Assembly (NCBI GenBank): GCA_964402905.1
Contig: CAYODU010000005.1
Span: 1 to 32,281, forward strand
From: JABIDZ01 sp964402905
GTDB lineage: Archaea; Iainarchaeota; Iainarchaeia; Iainarchaeales; JAAZKV01
Direction of reading: 5' to 3'
Length of the DNA stretch: 32,281 nucleotides
In this document: piece by piece, positions 14,943 through 22,730 of the stretch
Layout of the letters: each line of letters begins with the position of its first letter
How positions within the stretch are numbered: position 1 is the stretch's first letter
Translations under genes and position numbers: made by a program
The notes under the pieces: model-generated
Databases searched by the model: none
Seen by the model: the letters and a program-made list of their open reading frames with translations, nothing else
What the model was told of the DNA's origin: nothing

Positions 14943-15689
14943 ATGAAAATTGATAGAGATGCTGACCCAAGAGAAGAAAGATTCATCAAAAACAAAGAAG
15001 TTAAAAAAATCTTTAATGATGTTTTTGATAAAGCCACTATGGAAACTATTTTTGAACTTGCAAGAAAAAAATATTTTAATGAAGTTGAATTTGTTATATC
15101 AACTGGAAAAGAAGGGAATGTTTTTCGGTGTGTATCCGGCGAAAATTACTATGCTCTAAAGATTTATAAAATTGAAACATCAAGTTTTAGACACATGAGT
15201 GAGTACATAACAGGCGATGAGAGATTCAAAAATGTTAGAAAAGATAAAATTGAAATTGTTAAAGCATGGACAAAAAAAGAATTTAGAAATCTTAGCGAAC
15301 TAACAAAAGCAAAAATAAGGGTACCCCTGCCAATTGCATTCAAAAGAAACTGTCTTGTAATGGAATTTATTGGAGACAATGGAGAAGCTGCCCCAAGAGC
15401 AAAAGATGTTCCTTTTGCTAATCCAAAAGAAAAATATGATTTGCTTTGTAAGTACATGGCGAAAATGGTTGAAAAAAAACTTGTTCACGCTGATTTAAGC
15501 GAATACAATATCCTTAACAATAACGAGGAAATGATTATTATTGATGTTGGGCAAACAATAACAACAACTCATCCAAAAGCAAAAGAATTTTTTGAAAGAG
15601 ATGTTTACAATATGAGCAAGTGGTTCGCAAAACATGGAGTTGATACGAACTACGAAAAAATGTATGAGGATATAAAAGCAAATAAATAA
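14943..15689 (+). CDS. rio1: RIO1-type protein kinase/ATPase
   Basis: RIO1 acts in late maturation of the small ribosomal subunit. The 248-residue protein has the RIO signature: the loop STGKEGNV near 53-60, ALKIYKIETSSF with catalytic Lys73, the catalytic loop LVHADLSEYNIL (Asp184, Asn189), and the metal-binding IIIDVGQ with Asp201, followed by T-T-H-P-K-A. The family's flexible loop is present around 90-115. It is six bases upstream of an unknown gene and near the Dim2-type KH protein, the usual archaeal grouping of 40S-type maturation factors. No C-terminal extension is present. Confidence 0.95.
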   Translation: MKIDRDADPREERFIKNKEVKKIFNDVFDKATMETIFELARKKYFNEVEFVISTGKEGNVFRCVSGENYYALKIYKIETSSFRHMSEYITGDERFKNVRKDKIEIVKAWTKKEFRNLSELTKAKIRVPLPIAFKRNCLVMEFIGDNGEAAPRAKDVPFANPKEKYDLLCKYMAKMVEKKLVHADLSEYNILNNNEEMIIIDVGQTITTTHPKAKEFFERDVYNMSKWFAKHGVDTNYEKMYEDIKANK

Positions 15690-15695
15690 TGAGGA

Positions 15696-16238
15696 ATGAT
15701 TGTGGAAATAAAACAAATATTTATGATTACTCACTCACTAGCAAAGGCCCCTATTGAAAGTGAAGATGAAACAAGAAGTTTTGTACAAAAGATGCAAAAC
15801 TATATCAAAGAAGCCGCCACAAAAACTGATTCACTTGTTCTTTTTATAGAAACTGATTTTGGCCCCCCAAGAAATGCAGCTGGTGAAAGAGTAATGAATA
15901 GAGTAAAAGTAATTGAAGCCGAATTAATAAAATATGCTAGGGCCCTTCTTGAAAATCGTGTTATTACAATAAATCCAATAAAAATTGGTTTTGGACCAAC
16001 TGAATTTGAAAAAATTAGTGGAGCGCTACTTAAAGAAATAAAGGCAAGGGGTTTTACTTTAAATCCAAAAACCAGAATACGCGGGGGAGGAGCTTACTTT
16101 ACATGGTGCGTTGAAGAGAGTACCCGTGCATTCAGAAGAACAGCAAAATTAAAAGGAAACGTCGTCCGAAAAAAAAAGGATTCAGTTTTTCACCCAGTTG
16201 AGGAAGCAGCTAGACACTGGACAAAGAAACGCAGATAG
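15696..16238 (+). CDS. unidentified protein between RIO1 and Dim2
   Basis: A 180-residue protein, not recognised. It has a possible alpha/beta core, with VLFIETDFGPPRNAAGERVM and the helix VIEAELIKYARALLENR, then VITINPIKIGFGPTEFEKIS and SGALLKEIKARGF. A glycine-rich stretch follows (RIRGGGAYFTWCVEE), and the end is strongly basic (AARHWTKKRR). It starts six bases after RIO1, with GAGG directly before ATG 15696, so the two are almost certainly co-transcribed. Position among small-subunit maturation factors makes an RNA- or ribosome-related role plausible. There is no transmembrane segment. Confidence 0.75.
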   Translation: MIVEIKQIFMITHSLAKAPIESEDETRSFVQKMQNYIKEAATKTDSLVLFIETDFGPPRNAAGERVMNRVKVIEAELIKYARALLENRVITINPIKIGFGPTEFEKISGALLKEIKARGFTLNPKTRIRGGGAYFTWCVEESTRAFRRTAKLKGNVVRKKKDSVFHPVEEAARHWTKKRR

Positions 16239-16286
16239 AAATGTACTAAAAACATGTTTACAAATTTTTTGCGAGAAGATGAATAC

Positions 16287-16295
16287 CTTTAAAAG
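16287..16295 (+). promoter_or_regulatory. TATA box for the KH-domain (Dim2) gene
   Basis: CTTTAAAAG lies 23-31 bases before ATG 16318 and fixes the start well downstream of the longest frame (16198), which would overlap the previous gene. Confidence 0.6.
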
Positions 16296-16317
16296 TTGCG
16301 CTTCATTACTTGTTTTT

Positions 16318-16836
16318 ATGGAAGAGATAATAAAAGTGCCTGAAGAGAGAATAGGAGTAATGATTGGACCAAAAGGGGCTATCAAGAAAAAAATTTCTAA
16401 ACAGACAAAAACAATTATTGATATTGATTCTGATTTAGGAGAAGTTTTAATTCAGGGAGAAGGAGAAGATTTCTTTAAAGCAACAGACATAGTGAAAGCA
16501 ATAGCTCGCGGTTTTTCTCCAGAAAGAGCATTTAATTTACTAAAAAAAGATTATTTACTAAAAATAATTGATATTGTTAATTATTCAGGAAAAAATTCTT
16601 CTAACCAAAAAGCAAAGCGAGGTAGAGTAATAGGAAGAAAAGGATTTGCAAGAATAGAAATAGAAAAAAAAACAGGCGCTCTTATCTCAGTTTATGGAAA
16701 AACAGTTGCAATAATAGCAAAGCCAGATGATTTGGACGCAGCAACTGAAGCCGTTAGAATGCTCCTGGGTGGAGCAAAGCATGAGACCATGGAATATTTT
16801 TTGGATAACAAAGATAAAGAGATATTTAAGTTATAA
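16318..16836 (+). CDS. KH-domain rRNA processing factor, Dim2/Pno1 type
   Basis: Dim2/Pno1 binds near the 3' end of small-subunit rRNA and helps its maturation, together with RIO1-type kinases. The 172-residue protein has two KH domains. KH1 includes ERIGVMIGPKGAIKKKI (residues about 9-25) and a GEVLIQGEGEDFFKA strand. KH2 has the GxxG-containing RGRVIGRKGFARIEIEKKTG near 102-121. Between them is the family signature ARGFSPERAFNLLKKDY. The C-terminus AVRMLLGGAKHETMEYFLDN is also typical. Leaderless start at ATG 16318 is supported by the TATA box. Located between the unknown RIO1 neighbour and Topo VI. Confidence 0.93.
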   Translation: MEEIIKVPEERIGVMIGPKGAIKKKISKQTKTIIDIDSDLGEVLIQGEGEDFFKATDIVKAIARGFSPERAFNLLKKDYLLKIIDIVNYSGKNSSNQKAKRGRVIGRKGFARIEIEKKTGALISVYGKTVAIIAKPDDLDAATEAVRMLLGGAKHETMEYFLDNKDKEIFKL

Positions 16837-16866
16837 AAAAGCAATAGCACAAAGTTAGCTTTTTTA
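16837..16866 (+). terminator. terminator-like element after the KH gene
   Basis: AAAAAAGC pairs with GCTTTTTT across a 15-base loop directly after the stop codon. The element shares the 15-mer AAGCAATAGCACAAA with the terminator hairpin at 3311-3334 (read on the minus strand) and likewise ends in a T-run. Confidence 0.5.
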
Positions 16867-16924
16867 AGTTAAGTGTTATTTAATATTTCAATTTAAACAA
16901 AAACTGTTTTATGTTGGTGGGCAA

Positions 16925-18658
16925 ATGGCTAAAGAAATTATCATAGATGATAAAGAAGAGATTGAAGACTCAAAAAGCCTTGACGACGGAATGAAGACAC
17001 TTGACAAAGAATTTAAGGAACACTCAGTAGCAGAATTTTTTAAGAAAAACAAGCAGATGCTTGGTTTTTATGGAAAAGTAAGAACACTAACAATGATTGT
17101 ACACGAATATGTAACTAATTCTTTAGATGCATGTGAAGAAACAGGAATACTTCCAAATATTGATATTAAAATTGATGAACTTGGGCCAGAGTACTACGAA
17201 GTAACTGTGGCTGACAACGGTCCTGGAATAAGCAATGAAAATGTTGGCAAAGCATTTGGAAAACTTTTAGCAGGAACAAAATTTCACAGATTAATTCAAA
17301 GTAGAGGACAACAAGGAATCGGTTGTTCGGGATGCACAATGCTTAGCCAAATGACAACAGGAAAAGCAACTAAAATAATTACTGGAAGAAAACAAAGTAA
17401 ACCAATTTCACTTGAAATAACAATTGACCCAAAACAAAACGAAGCAAAAATAACTAATATGCAGGAATTAACAAAAGATTTTCAAGGAACAGCAGTACAA
17501 GCAAAGTTCAAAGGAGTATTATATCGTGAATCAGAACAAGGAGTTCTTGAGTACCTAAGAAGAACTGCAATTTCTAATCCACACGCACAAATATCTTTCC
17601 GCGACCCGATGGGACAAAAAGTTGTTTTCAAGAGAACTTATAACAAAATTCCTCTTTTGCCAAAAGAAATAAGACCTCACCCAAAAGGAGTTACTGTTGA
17701 TGAAATAATTTCTTTATCAAAAGGAACAAGCGCACGAACAGTATCAAGTTTTTTAGTAAAAGATTTTGATAGGGTTGGAGCTAAATCAATAGAAGAAATA
17801 AAAAAAAGAGTTAAATTTGATTTGAGCAAAGATCCAAAAAAGATTTCTTGGGAGGAATCCGAAGAAATCGTGAAAGCATTTAAGGACATTGATTTTATCG
17901 CACCAAGTACTGATGCTTTGAGACCAATTGGTGAAGAACAAATAAAAAATTCTTTGATGAGTATTGTTCAACCAGATTTTTTAACAGTACTTACAAGAAA
18001 ACCCGCAGTATATGCTGGCGGTTTTCCTTTCCAAGTTGAAATAGCAATTGCATACGGTGGAAAATCAGGAAGATCAACAAACGAAGGAACAAAAATGGAG
18101 ATAATGCGTTTTGCAAACAGAGTACCCCTACCATTTGATGCAGGAAACTGTGCACTAACACACGCAGTACAAAGCATTGACTGGAAAAGATACAATATCA
18201 AAGATGCAGAAAATTCTCCAGTAACAGTATTCATAAATTTTATTTCGGTTCACATCCCTTACACTGGAGCAGGAAAACAATCTGTTGCTGATGAAGAAGC
18301 GGTTCTTGAAGAAGTAAGACTTGCACTAATGAACACCGGAAGAAGAGCAGGAGTATTTATTTCACAAAGAAGAAAACAAGAAGAGAACCAGCTAAAAAGA
18401 AAAATGTTTTACAAATATATTCCTGAAATAGCAAGAGCACTTAATTTCATAACAAAAATCAGTGAGAATGATATGAAAAAAAAGCTTGAAAAACTTGTTT
18501 TAACAAAACTAAAGCTTGACGAAGCAAAAGAAGCTGAGGAAATGGCTAAAGCAGCAGAACAAATAGAAAATGATTCAAAGAGCTCGGTTGCAGAAGATAT
18601 GATACCACAAAAAGAAAAGAAAGCAAAAAAAGCTAGTAAAGAGAAGGTGAAGAAATGA
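16925..18658 (+). CDS. top6B: DNA topoisomerase VI subunit B
   Basis: Subunit B provides the GHKL ATPase of type IIB topoisomerase, which relaxes and decatenates DNA. The 577-residue protein has the GHKL motifs (HEYVTNSLDACEE; VTVADNGPGIS; RGQQGIGCSGC), an H2TH region near 230-320, and the transducer domain including MNTGRRAGVFISQRRKQEE. The tail (after about 520) is rich in Lys/Ala/Glu and probably disordered. A GGTG just before ATG 16925 and a TATA-like stretch at about 16890-16898 precede it. Its stop codon overlaps the start of subunit A (ATGA at 18655-18658), so the two subunits are translationally coupled. Confidence 0.97.
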   Translation: MAKEIIIDDKEEIEDSKSLDDGMKTLDKEFKEHSVAEFFKKNKQMLGFYGKVRTLTMIVHEYVTNSLDACEETGILPNIDIKIDELGPEYYEVTVADNGPGISNENVGKAFGKLLAGTKFHRLIQSRGQQGIGCSGCTMLSQMTTGKATKIITGRKQSKPISLEITIDPKQNEAKITNMQELTKDFQGTAVQAKFKGVLYRESEQGVLEYLRRTAISNPHAQISFRDPMGQKVVFKRTYNKIPLLPKEIRPHPKGVTVDEIISLSKGTSARTVSSFLVKDFDRVGAKSIEEIKKRVKFDLSKDPKKISWEESEEIVKAFKDIDFIAPSTDALRPIGEEQIKNSLMSIVQPDFLTVLTRKPAVYAGGFPFQVEIAIAYGGKSGRSTNEGTKMEIMRFANRVPLPFDAGNCALTHAVQSIDWKRYNIKDAENSPVTVFINFISVHIPYTGAGKQSVADEEAVLEEVRLALMNTGRRAGVFISQRRKQEENQLKRKMFYKYIPEIARALNFITKISENDMKKKLEKLVLTKLKLDEAKEAEEMAKAAEQIENDSKSSVAEDMIPQKEKKAKKASKEKVKK

Positions 18659-19794
18659 CTGTAAAAAAAGCTAGTGAAGCAAAAATTAGAACAGAAAAAT
18701 CAAGTCCAAAAGAAATTGCTGCAAGAATAAAATCTTCTTCAGAAGACATAATAAAAGAAATAAACAAACAAGAGGATCCAAGCTTCACAACAATGCAAAG
18801 AGGAAAGAGTAATGTTGTTTGGGATGAGAAAAAAGGTTATTTGAGTTTAGGAGAAAAACAAATTACAAGAAATTTTTTGAATATAGCACACGCAAAAAGA
18901 TTTATGCAGACAACCATGATAATGTCAAAAACATTTGATTATTTATCACACAATAAAACAGCATCTATTCGTGAAATTTATTATGAATTAAAACACACCA
19001 TTGAAGGAACAAAAGAAAACACTTTTGAGGGACAAGACGAGTCAGATCCAATTATTGTTGATCTTGAACACAGTGTAAATACTATTAGAGAAAAACTTAA
19101 TTTACACGCAAATCCAAAAGGAACTTTGTATGGAAATATTACATTAAGAGACAAAATGCACCACAACGATAAATTTAATGCATCAAAACTTGGAAGAGGC
19201 GGATGGAGCATAATGTCAAGAATAGAACCAGAAGAAATTGAGTTAATAGAAACTGATGCCGAGTACTGCTTGGTTGTTGAAACAGAAGCAATGTTTGAAA
19301 GATTAATTGAAGAAGGTTTTCCAAAAGATAATAAGTGCTTACTAATCGGAACGGGGGGACAAGCTGCAAGAGGAACCAGAAGACTTGTTCACAGAGTACA
19401 CAACGAATTAGATTTACCAATTTATGTTTTCACTGATGGGGATCCCTATGGATGGTATATTTATTCAGTAATAAAACAAGGTTCGATGGCACTAGCAGCT
19501 CACTCGGAATTCATGTCAGTTCCAAAAGCACAGTACGTTGGAATGACTCTTGATGATGTAAAAACATATGGTTTGCAAAATGTAACAGAACAAATGAAAG
19601 AAGGCGACATAAAAAGAGCAAAAGAAATGATGGAGTATCCTTGGTTCAAAAACAAAGCGTGGCAAGCACAACTTCAAAAAGCTTTAACTGAAAAAATTAG
19701 GATAGAACAACAAGCACTTGCAAACAAAAGACTTGACTTTGTTGCAACACATTATCTTCCTGAAAAAATTGGTAACAAAGACTTTTTGCCTTAA
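18655..19794 (+). CDS. top6A: DNA topoisomerase VI subunit A (Spo11-like)
   Basis: Subunit A cuts and rejoins DNA. The 379-residue protein has a winged-helix 5Y-CAP domain with the catalytic tyrosine in ASIREIYYELKH (Tyr110 by alignment with Spo11, Tyr109 adjacent) and a Toprim domain with the acidic residue in EYCLVVETEAMFERL and the metal-binding DxD in YVFTDGDPYGWYIYS. GGTGA four bases before ATG 18655 supports the start, which overlaps the subunit B stop. The end of the gene overlaps the stop of the convergent minus-strand gene: the two TAA codons share TTAA at 19791-19794. Confidence 0.97.
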   Translation: MTVKKASEAKIRTEKSSPKEIAARIKSSSEDIIKEINKQEDPSFTTMQRGKSNVVWDEKKGYLSLGEKQITRNFLNIAHAKRFMQTTMIMSKTFDYLSHNKTASIREIYYELKHTIEGTKENTFEGQDESDPIIVDLEHSVNTIREKLNLHANPKGTLYGNITLRDKMHHNDKFNASKLGRGGWSIMSRIEPEEIELIETDAEYCLVVETEAMFERLIEEGFPKDNKCLLIGTGGQAARGTRRLVHRVHNELDLPIYVFTDGDPYGWYIYSVIKQGSMALAAHSEFMSVPKAQYVGMTLDDVKTYGLQNVTEQMKEGDIKRAKEMMEYPWFKNKAWQAQLQKALTEKIRIEQQALANKRLDFVATHYLPEKIGNKDFLP

Positions 19795-20426
19795 ATCTTT
19801 TTATAGCCGCGCCTTACACGTGGTAGACGCCCGTTCTTTTTTAATTTAGCAATTCTTCTCCTAAGCGTCGCATAAGTAATTTTGTCTTTCTCATCACGAG
19901 AATTATTTATCACAACCAATATTTGCGGGTCTGTTTTTTCAGGATGTTGCCTTCTTAATCTAACTATTAAATCATCAAGAGGTTTCCATTTAGCAGCAAC
20001 TACCTTTGCACGCGCTTTAGCTGTAAAATATTCCTTGGGTCTACGAAATTTTAGACCACTAGTACGCAATTCCTCTAAAGCTCTTGAAACAAGGAACCTA
20101 GAAAAATTGCCCCTATATTCTGCCTTTAACATTTTTTGAATACCTTGAACAGTAACTAACTCTCTTCTTCTTATACAATTTAATACTAATGGCATGACAA
20201 ATTTAGTTTTAAAAACTGAAAAATACTGTCTTTGGGTTTGAAGTCGAGTTAATCTTTGCCCCCGTCGGCGCAAAACTGTATCCAGAGAAACCCCTTCCAT
20301 CCTGGCAAGTCGAGCAAGTGTTAAATTTGGATCACTAACCATACTTTTTATTCTCAAGTCAACTTCTTTAGGCAAACCAGATGCAAATTGATTACTTGCA
20401 GAACGAATAACGTGTTTCATTGCCAT
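19791..20426 (-). CDS. basic protein with several helix-turn-helix-like segments
   Basis: This 211-residue basic protein was not matched to a named family. Three segments look like HTH or winged-helix elements: LTLARLARMEGVSLDTVLRR (about 36-55), VTVQGIQKMLKAEYR with FSRFLVSRALEELRTSG (about 93-125), and a C-terminal ITYATLRRRIAKLKKNGRL followed by the basic PRVRRGYKKI. This suggests DNA binding, perhaps an architectural or regulatory protein. A TATA box (about 20450-20458, minus strand) lies 25-32 bases before ATG 20426; a second ATG at 20420 is also possible. It converges tail-to-tail on top6A with overlapping stop codons. Confidence 0.75.
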   Translation of the reverse strand: MAMKHVIRSASNQFASGLPKEVDLRIKSMVSDPNLTLARLARMEGVSLDTVLRRRGQRLTRLQTQRQYFSVFKTKFVMPLVLNCIRRRELVTVQGIQKMLKAEYRGNFSRFLVSRALEELRTSGLKFRRPKEYFTAKARAKVVAAKWKPLDDLIVRLRRQHPEKTDPQILVVINNSRDEKDKITYATLRRRIAKLKKNGRLPRVRRGYKKI

Positions 20427-20462
20427 AACAAATAATTCTTCATAACAAGTTAAAAAAGCTTT

Positions 20463-21323
20463 TTATCTAAAAGAACTTTTAATATTCTGGATAATTACTT
20501 CTTTTCTTGCAAGTAAATCAGTCACTTTTTCTTTTGTTAATCTTGAAGAAGATATTTTCGAAAATAACCTTTCATTAATTAAAACACAATCCTTTACTGC
20601 AGCGTGAGAGAACTCTTCTTTCCACTTTACCTTGTTTTCATCAAGAAGATTAATAAGCTCCATAAATTTTTCAAATGAAGTTAGTACACTGTTAAGTAAA
20701 AGTTCTGTATTAACAGAGTCAATGCTTTTAATAAATTCATTAGAACCGGTTTTATCAACCAAAATAAATATTTCTTCGAGTGTCTCTTGGAAAGAAGATA
20801 TTATTGCGTTAATAGATTTTAATTCTCTCAACTTAATATTATTTTCTTCAACCCGATTAATTGTTCTGTCAAGATTCTGTCGAAAAAGAAGTAGAGAAGA
20901 ACGCAAACGATTTATTCTTTCATTAAAAGAAATTTCATAAACTTCGTTTAGTATTGCATCTTGCTTTATTGAAACAAGTCTTGATGTTACAAGTGCAAGC
21001 AACAATAGTCCGCCGATAACTTCAAAGACAGCTATTAGTTTAAACCAGCCAAGTGGAACAATATCCCCAAAGCCTGTTGTTGTTGCTGAAACAAAGCTAA
21101 AGTAAATTGCATCAAAAACATTGTCTATTGGGGCCTGCGTATTTGAATAAAGCAGTGAGGACGCAGGAAAAGAAGCATAAAAATAAACAAGTCCAAAGAA
21201 AAGAATTATTAAAAACCATATAAGAAAAATGTGTAGAAAATGTAGTTTGTCAATCCAGCGAAGAGAATTGTTTCGCTTTATTTTATCAAGTAAAAAAGAA
21301 ATGCTGTGCTCTTTATCATTCAT
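20463..21323 (-). CDS. two-TM potassium channel without an RCK domain
   Basis: The 286-residue protein has TM1 at about 29-51 (LHIFLIWFLIILFFGLVYFY), a pore helix and the K+ selectivity filter TTTGFGD at 81-87, and TM2 at about 93-117 (FKLIAVFEVIGGLLLLALV). After the pore it is long and helical (LRSSLLLFRQNLDRTINRVE region onwards) with coiled-coil character, and no Rossmann-type RCK or NAD-binding motif. Most archaeal K+ channels with a C-terminal domain are MthK-type with RCK, so gating here may differ. ATG 21323 is chosen because a TATA-like element (about 21356-21367) lies inside the longer frame, which starts at 21407. Confidence 0.9.
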   Translation of the reverse strand: MNDKEHSISFLLDKIKRNNSLRWIDKLHFLHIFLIWFLIILFFGLVYFYASFPASSLLYSNTQAPIDNVFDAIYFSFVSATTTGFGDIVPLGWFKLIAVFEVIGGLLLLALVTSRLVSIKQDAILNEVYEISFNERINRLRSSLLLFRQNLDRTINRVEENNIKLRELKSINAIISSFQETLEEIFILVDKTGSNEFIKSIDSVNTELLLNSVLTSFEKFMELINLLDENKVKWKEEFSHAAVKDCVLINERLFSKISSSRLTKEKVTDLLARKEVIIQNIKSSFR

Positions 21324-21456
21324 TAGTACCACTGCCAAGATTAGAAAATCAAATAGTTTAAAAATAACACTCAAAAAAAATTCAAAAATAAATATGACGA
21401 AAATCAATTAAAAACGAAGAAAAGGTATATTTATACATAATAATATTTTTTTGCTT

Positions 21457-22659
21457 TTATTTTAACAACAATTCCTCAGCTTTTTCCATTTCATCATTTG
21501 AAAGTAATTCAAATACTCTTCTAGTATCAAAGCCCTCAAGCTTTGCCTCAGAAATATTTTTTTCAAGTATATCAATTCCCATATCAAGAATACTCTTTTT
21601 TTCTAGCTGTAATTTTTTCAAATACTCAATCTTTTTCTGGAATTCCACTAAATCAAATTCTTTTGAAATCGAAAAAATTGCTTTTTCTTCAAAATCAGAT
21701 AAATTAATGAGAATGTCTTTTTGTGAAAAACCTTTTGCAAGAGTTCCCTTTAAATTAAAACGGATAAGCGGTTTTATTTCATTTTTCTGTAATAAAATAA
21801 ATTTTATTTTTTCTTCAACAGTCTTTATTATATCTTCAGGCACAGCATCCTTAAAAACTATTTTTTCATAAAAAAGTTTTCTTTGATTTTTGAATGGAAT
21901 AAAATTAATTTGCTTTGTACTAGAATCAAATAAGAAAACTCCTTTTTCTTTTTGCGCTTCAAGTTTTTTCATCTGAGTGAAAATAGTTGAACCAGTAAGC
22001 AAAAATCTTTTTCCATCAATGTTTTGTTCGTCACGCCAATGTAAATGCCCATTAATAATTAAATCGAAACCATTTGGCAAATCACCCAAAGAAAGAGACG
22101 CAATTGATTCATCATCAAATGGCAAGAATTCTTTGAATGATTGGTGAAGCAAAAGCAAATTTGTTTTGTTTGGAAAAGGAATAGGAGAATACTTAAACAA
22201 AGCATCGCGCGCATTTTTTTCAGGTATGCCACCCATACCATGAACAAAAACTTCTTCTCCATTTTTTTCTAGTTTAGCATAACCCGCATGAACATGGACA
22301 AGACAATTAGCTTCTTCAAGAATATCAAGCGCATTGGCAAAATCCTTTCCACGAAATTCATGCGTTCCATGAATAGCAATTATTGGAATTCCCTTCGCTT
22401 CAACAACACTTTTTTCCGCGAAATGATTTTTTTCAATAAAAGAAACTTTTCCATTATTTTTATTAAAACAATTAAATGTTCTCAACCAAACCTCTTGTTT
22501 TGGAACAGCTTCATCAAACAAATCACCCGCGTGGAGAATGAAATCAACATTATTTTCCTTGAAAATATTTATCGCTTCATCAAAACGATCAAAAGCCTCT
22601 TTGTTCCTATCATCCGAACCAAAGCCAAAGTGCGTATCCGAAAAAATCCCTATAAGCAT
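21457..22659 (-). CDS. mre11: Mre11-like DNA double-strand break nuclease
   Basis: This 400-residue protein has the calcineurin-like nuclease motifs: D8-T-H10, GDLFD at 45-49, HGTHE at 97-101, VHGMGG, LLLLHQSFKEF and NGHLHWRDE. The capping domain follows, and the C-terminus is a helical region (KKSILDMGIDILEKNISEAK) able to bind Rad50. The usual GNH[D/E] motif is GTHE here, so a metal-contacting Asn is replaced by Thr. No Rad50 is encoded in this window. It follows the ThiI-like gene on the same strand with its own TATA box (about 22682-22690). Confidence 0.9.
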   Translation of the reverse strand: MLIGIFSDTHFGFGSDDRNKEAFDRFDEAINIFKENNVDFILHAGDLFDEAVPKQEVWLRTFNCFNKNNGKVSFIEKNHFAEKSVVEAKGIPIIAIHGTHEFRGKDFANALDILEEANCLVHVHAGYAKLEKNGEEVFVHGMGGIPEKNARDALFKYSPIPFPNKTNLLLLHQSFKEFLPFDDESIASLSLGDLPNGFDLIINGHLHWRDEQNIDGKRFLLTGSTIFTQMKKLEAQKEKGVFLFDSSTKQINFIPFKNQRKLFYEKIVFKDAVPEDIIKTVEEKIKFILLQKNEIKPLIRFNLKGTLAKGFSQKDILINLSDFEEKAIFSISKEFDLVEFQKKIEYLKKLQLEKKSILDMGIDILEKNISEAKLEGFDTRRVFELLSNDEMEKAEELLLK

Positions 22660-22681
22660 GAAAATACTTTGCTGGAAAAAG

Positions 22682-22690
22682 GTTTTATAC
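22682..22690 (-). promoter_or_regulatory. TATA box for the Mre11-like gene
   Basis: GTATAAAAC on the minus strand lies 23-31 bases before ATG 22659. Confidence 0.5.
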
Positions 22691-22730
22691 TCTTTGTAGG
22701 TTTTGTGCCGGCAAAAGAAAAGACGCGGGT

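Noticed and set aside
16198..16317. extended N-terminus of the KH protein
   Set aside because: It would overlap the previous gene; a TATA box 23-31 bases before ATG 16318 marks the real start.
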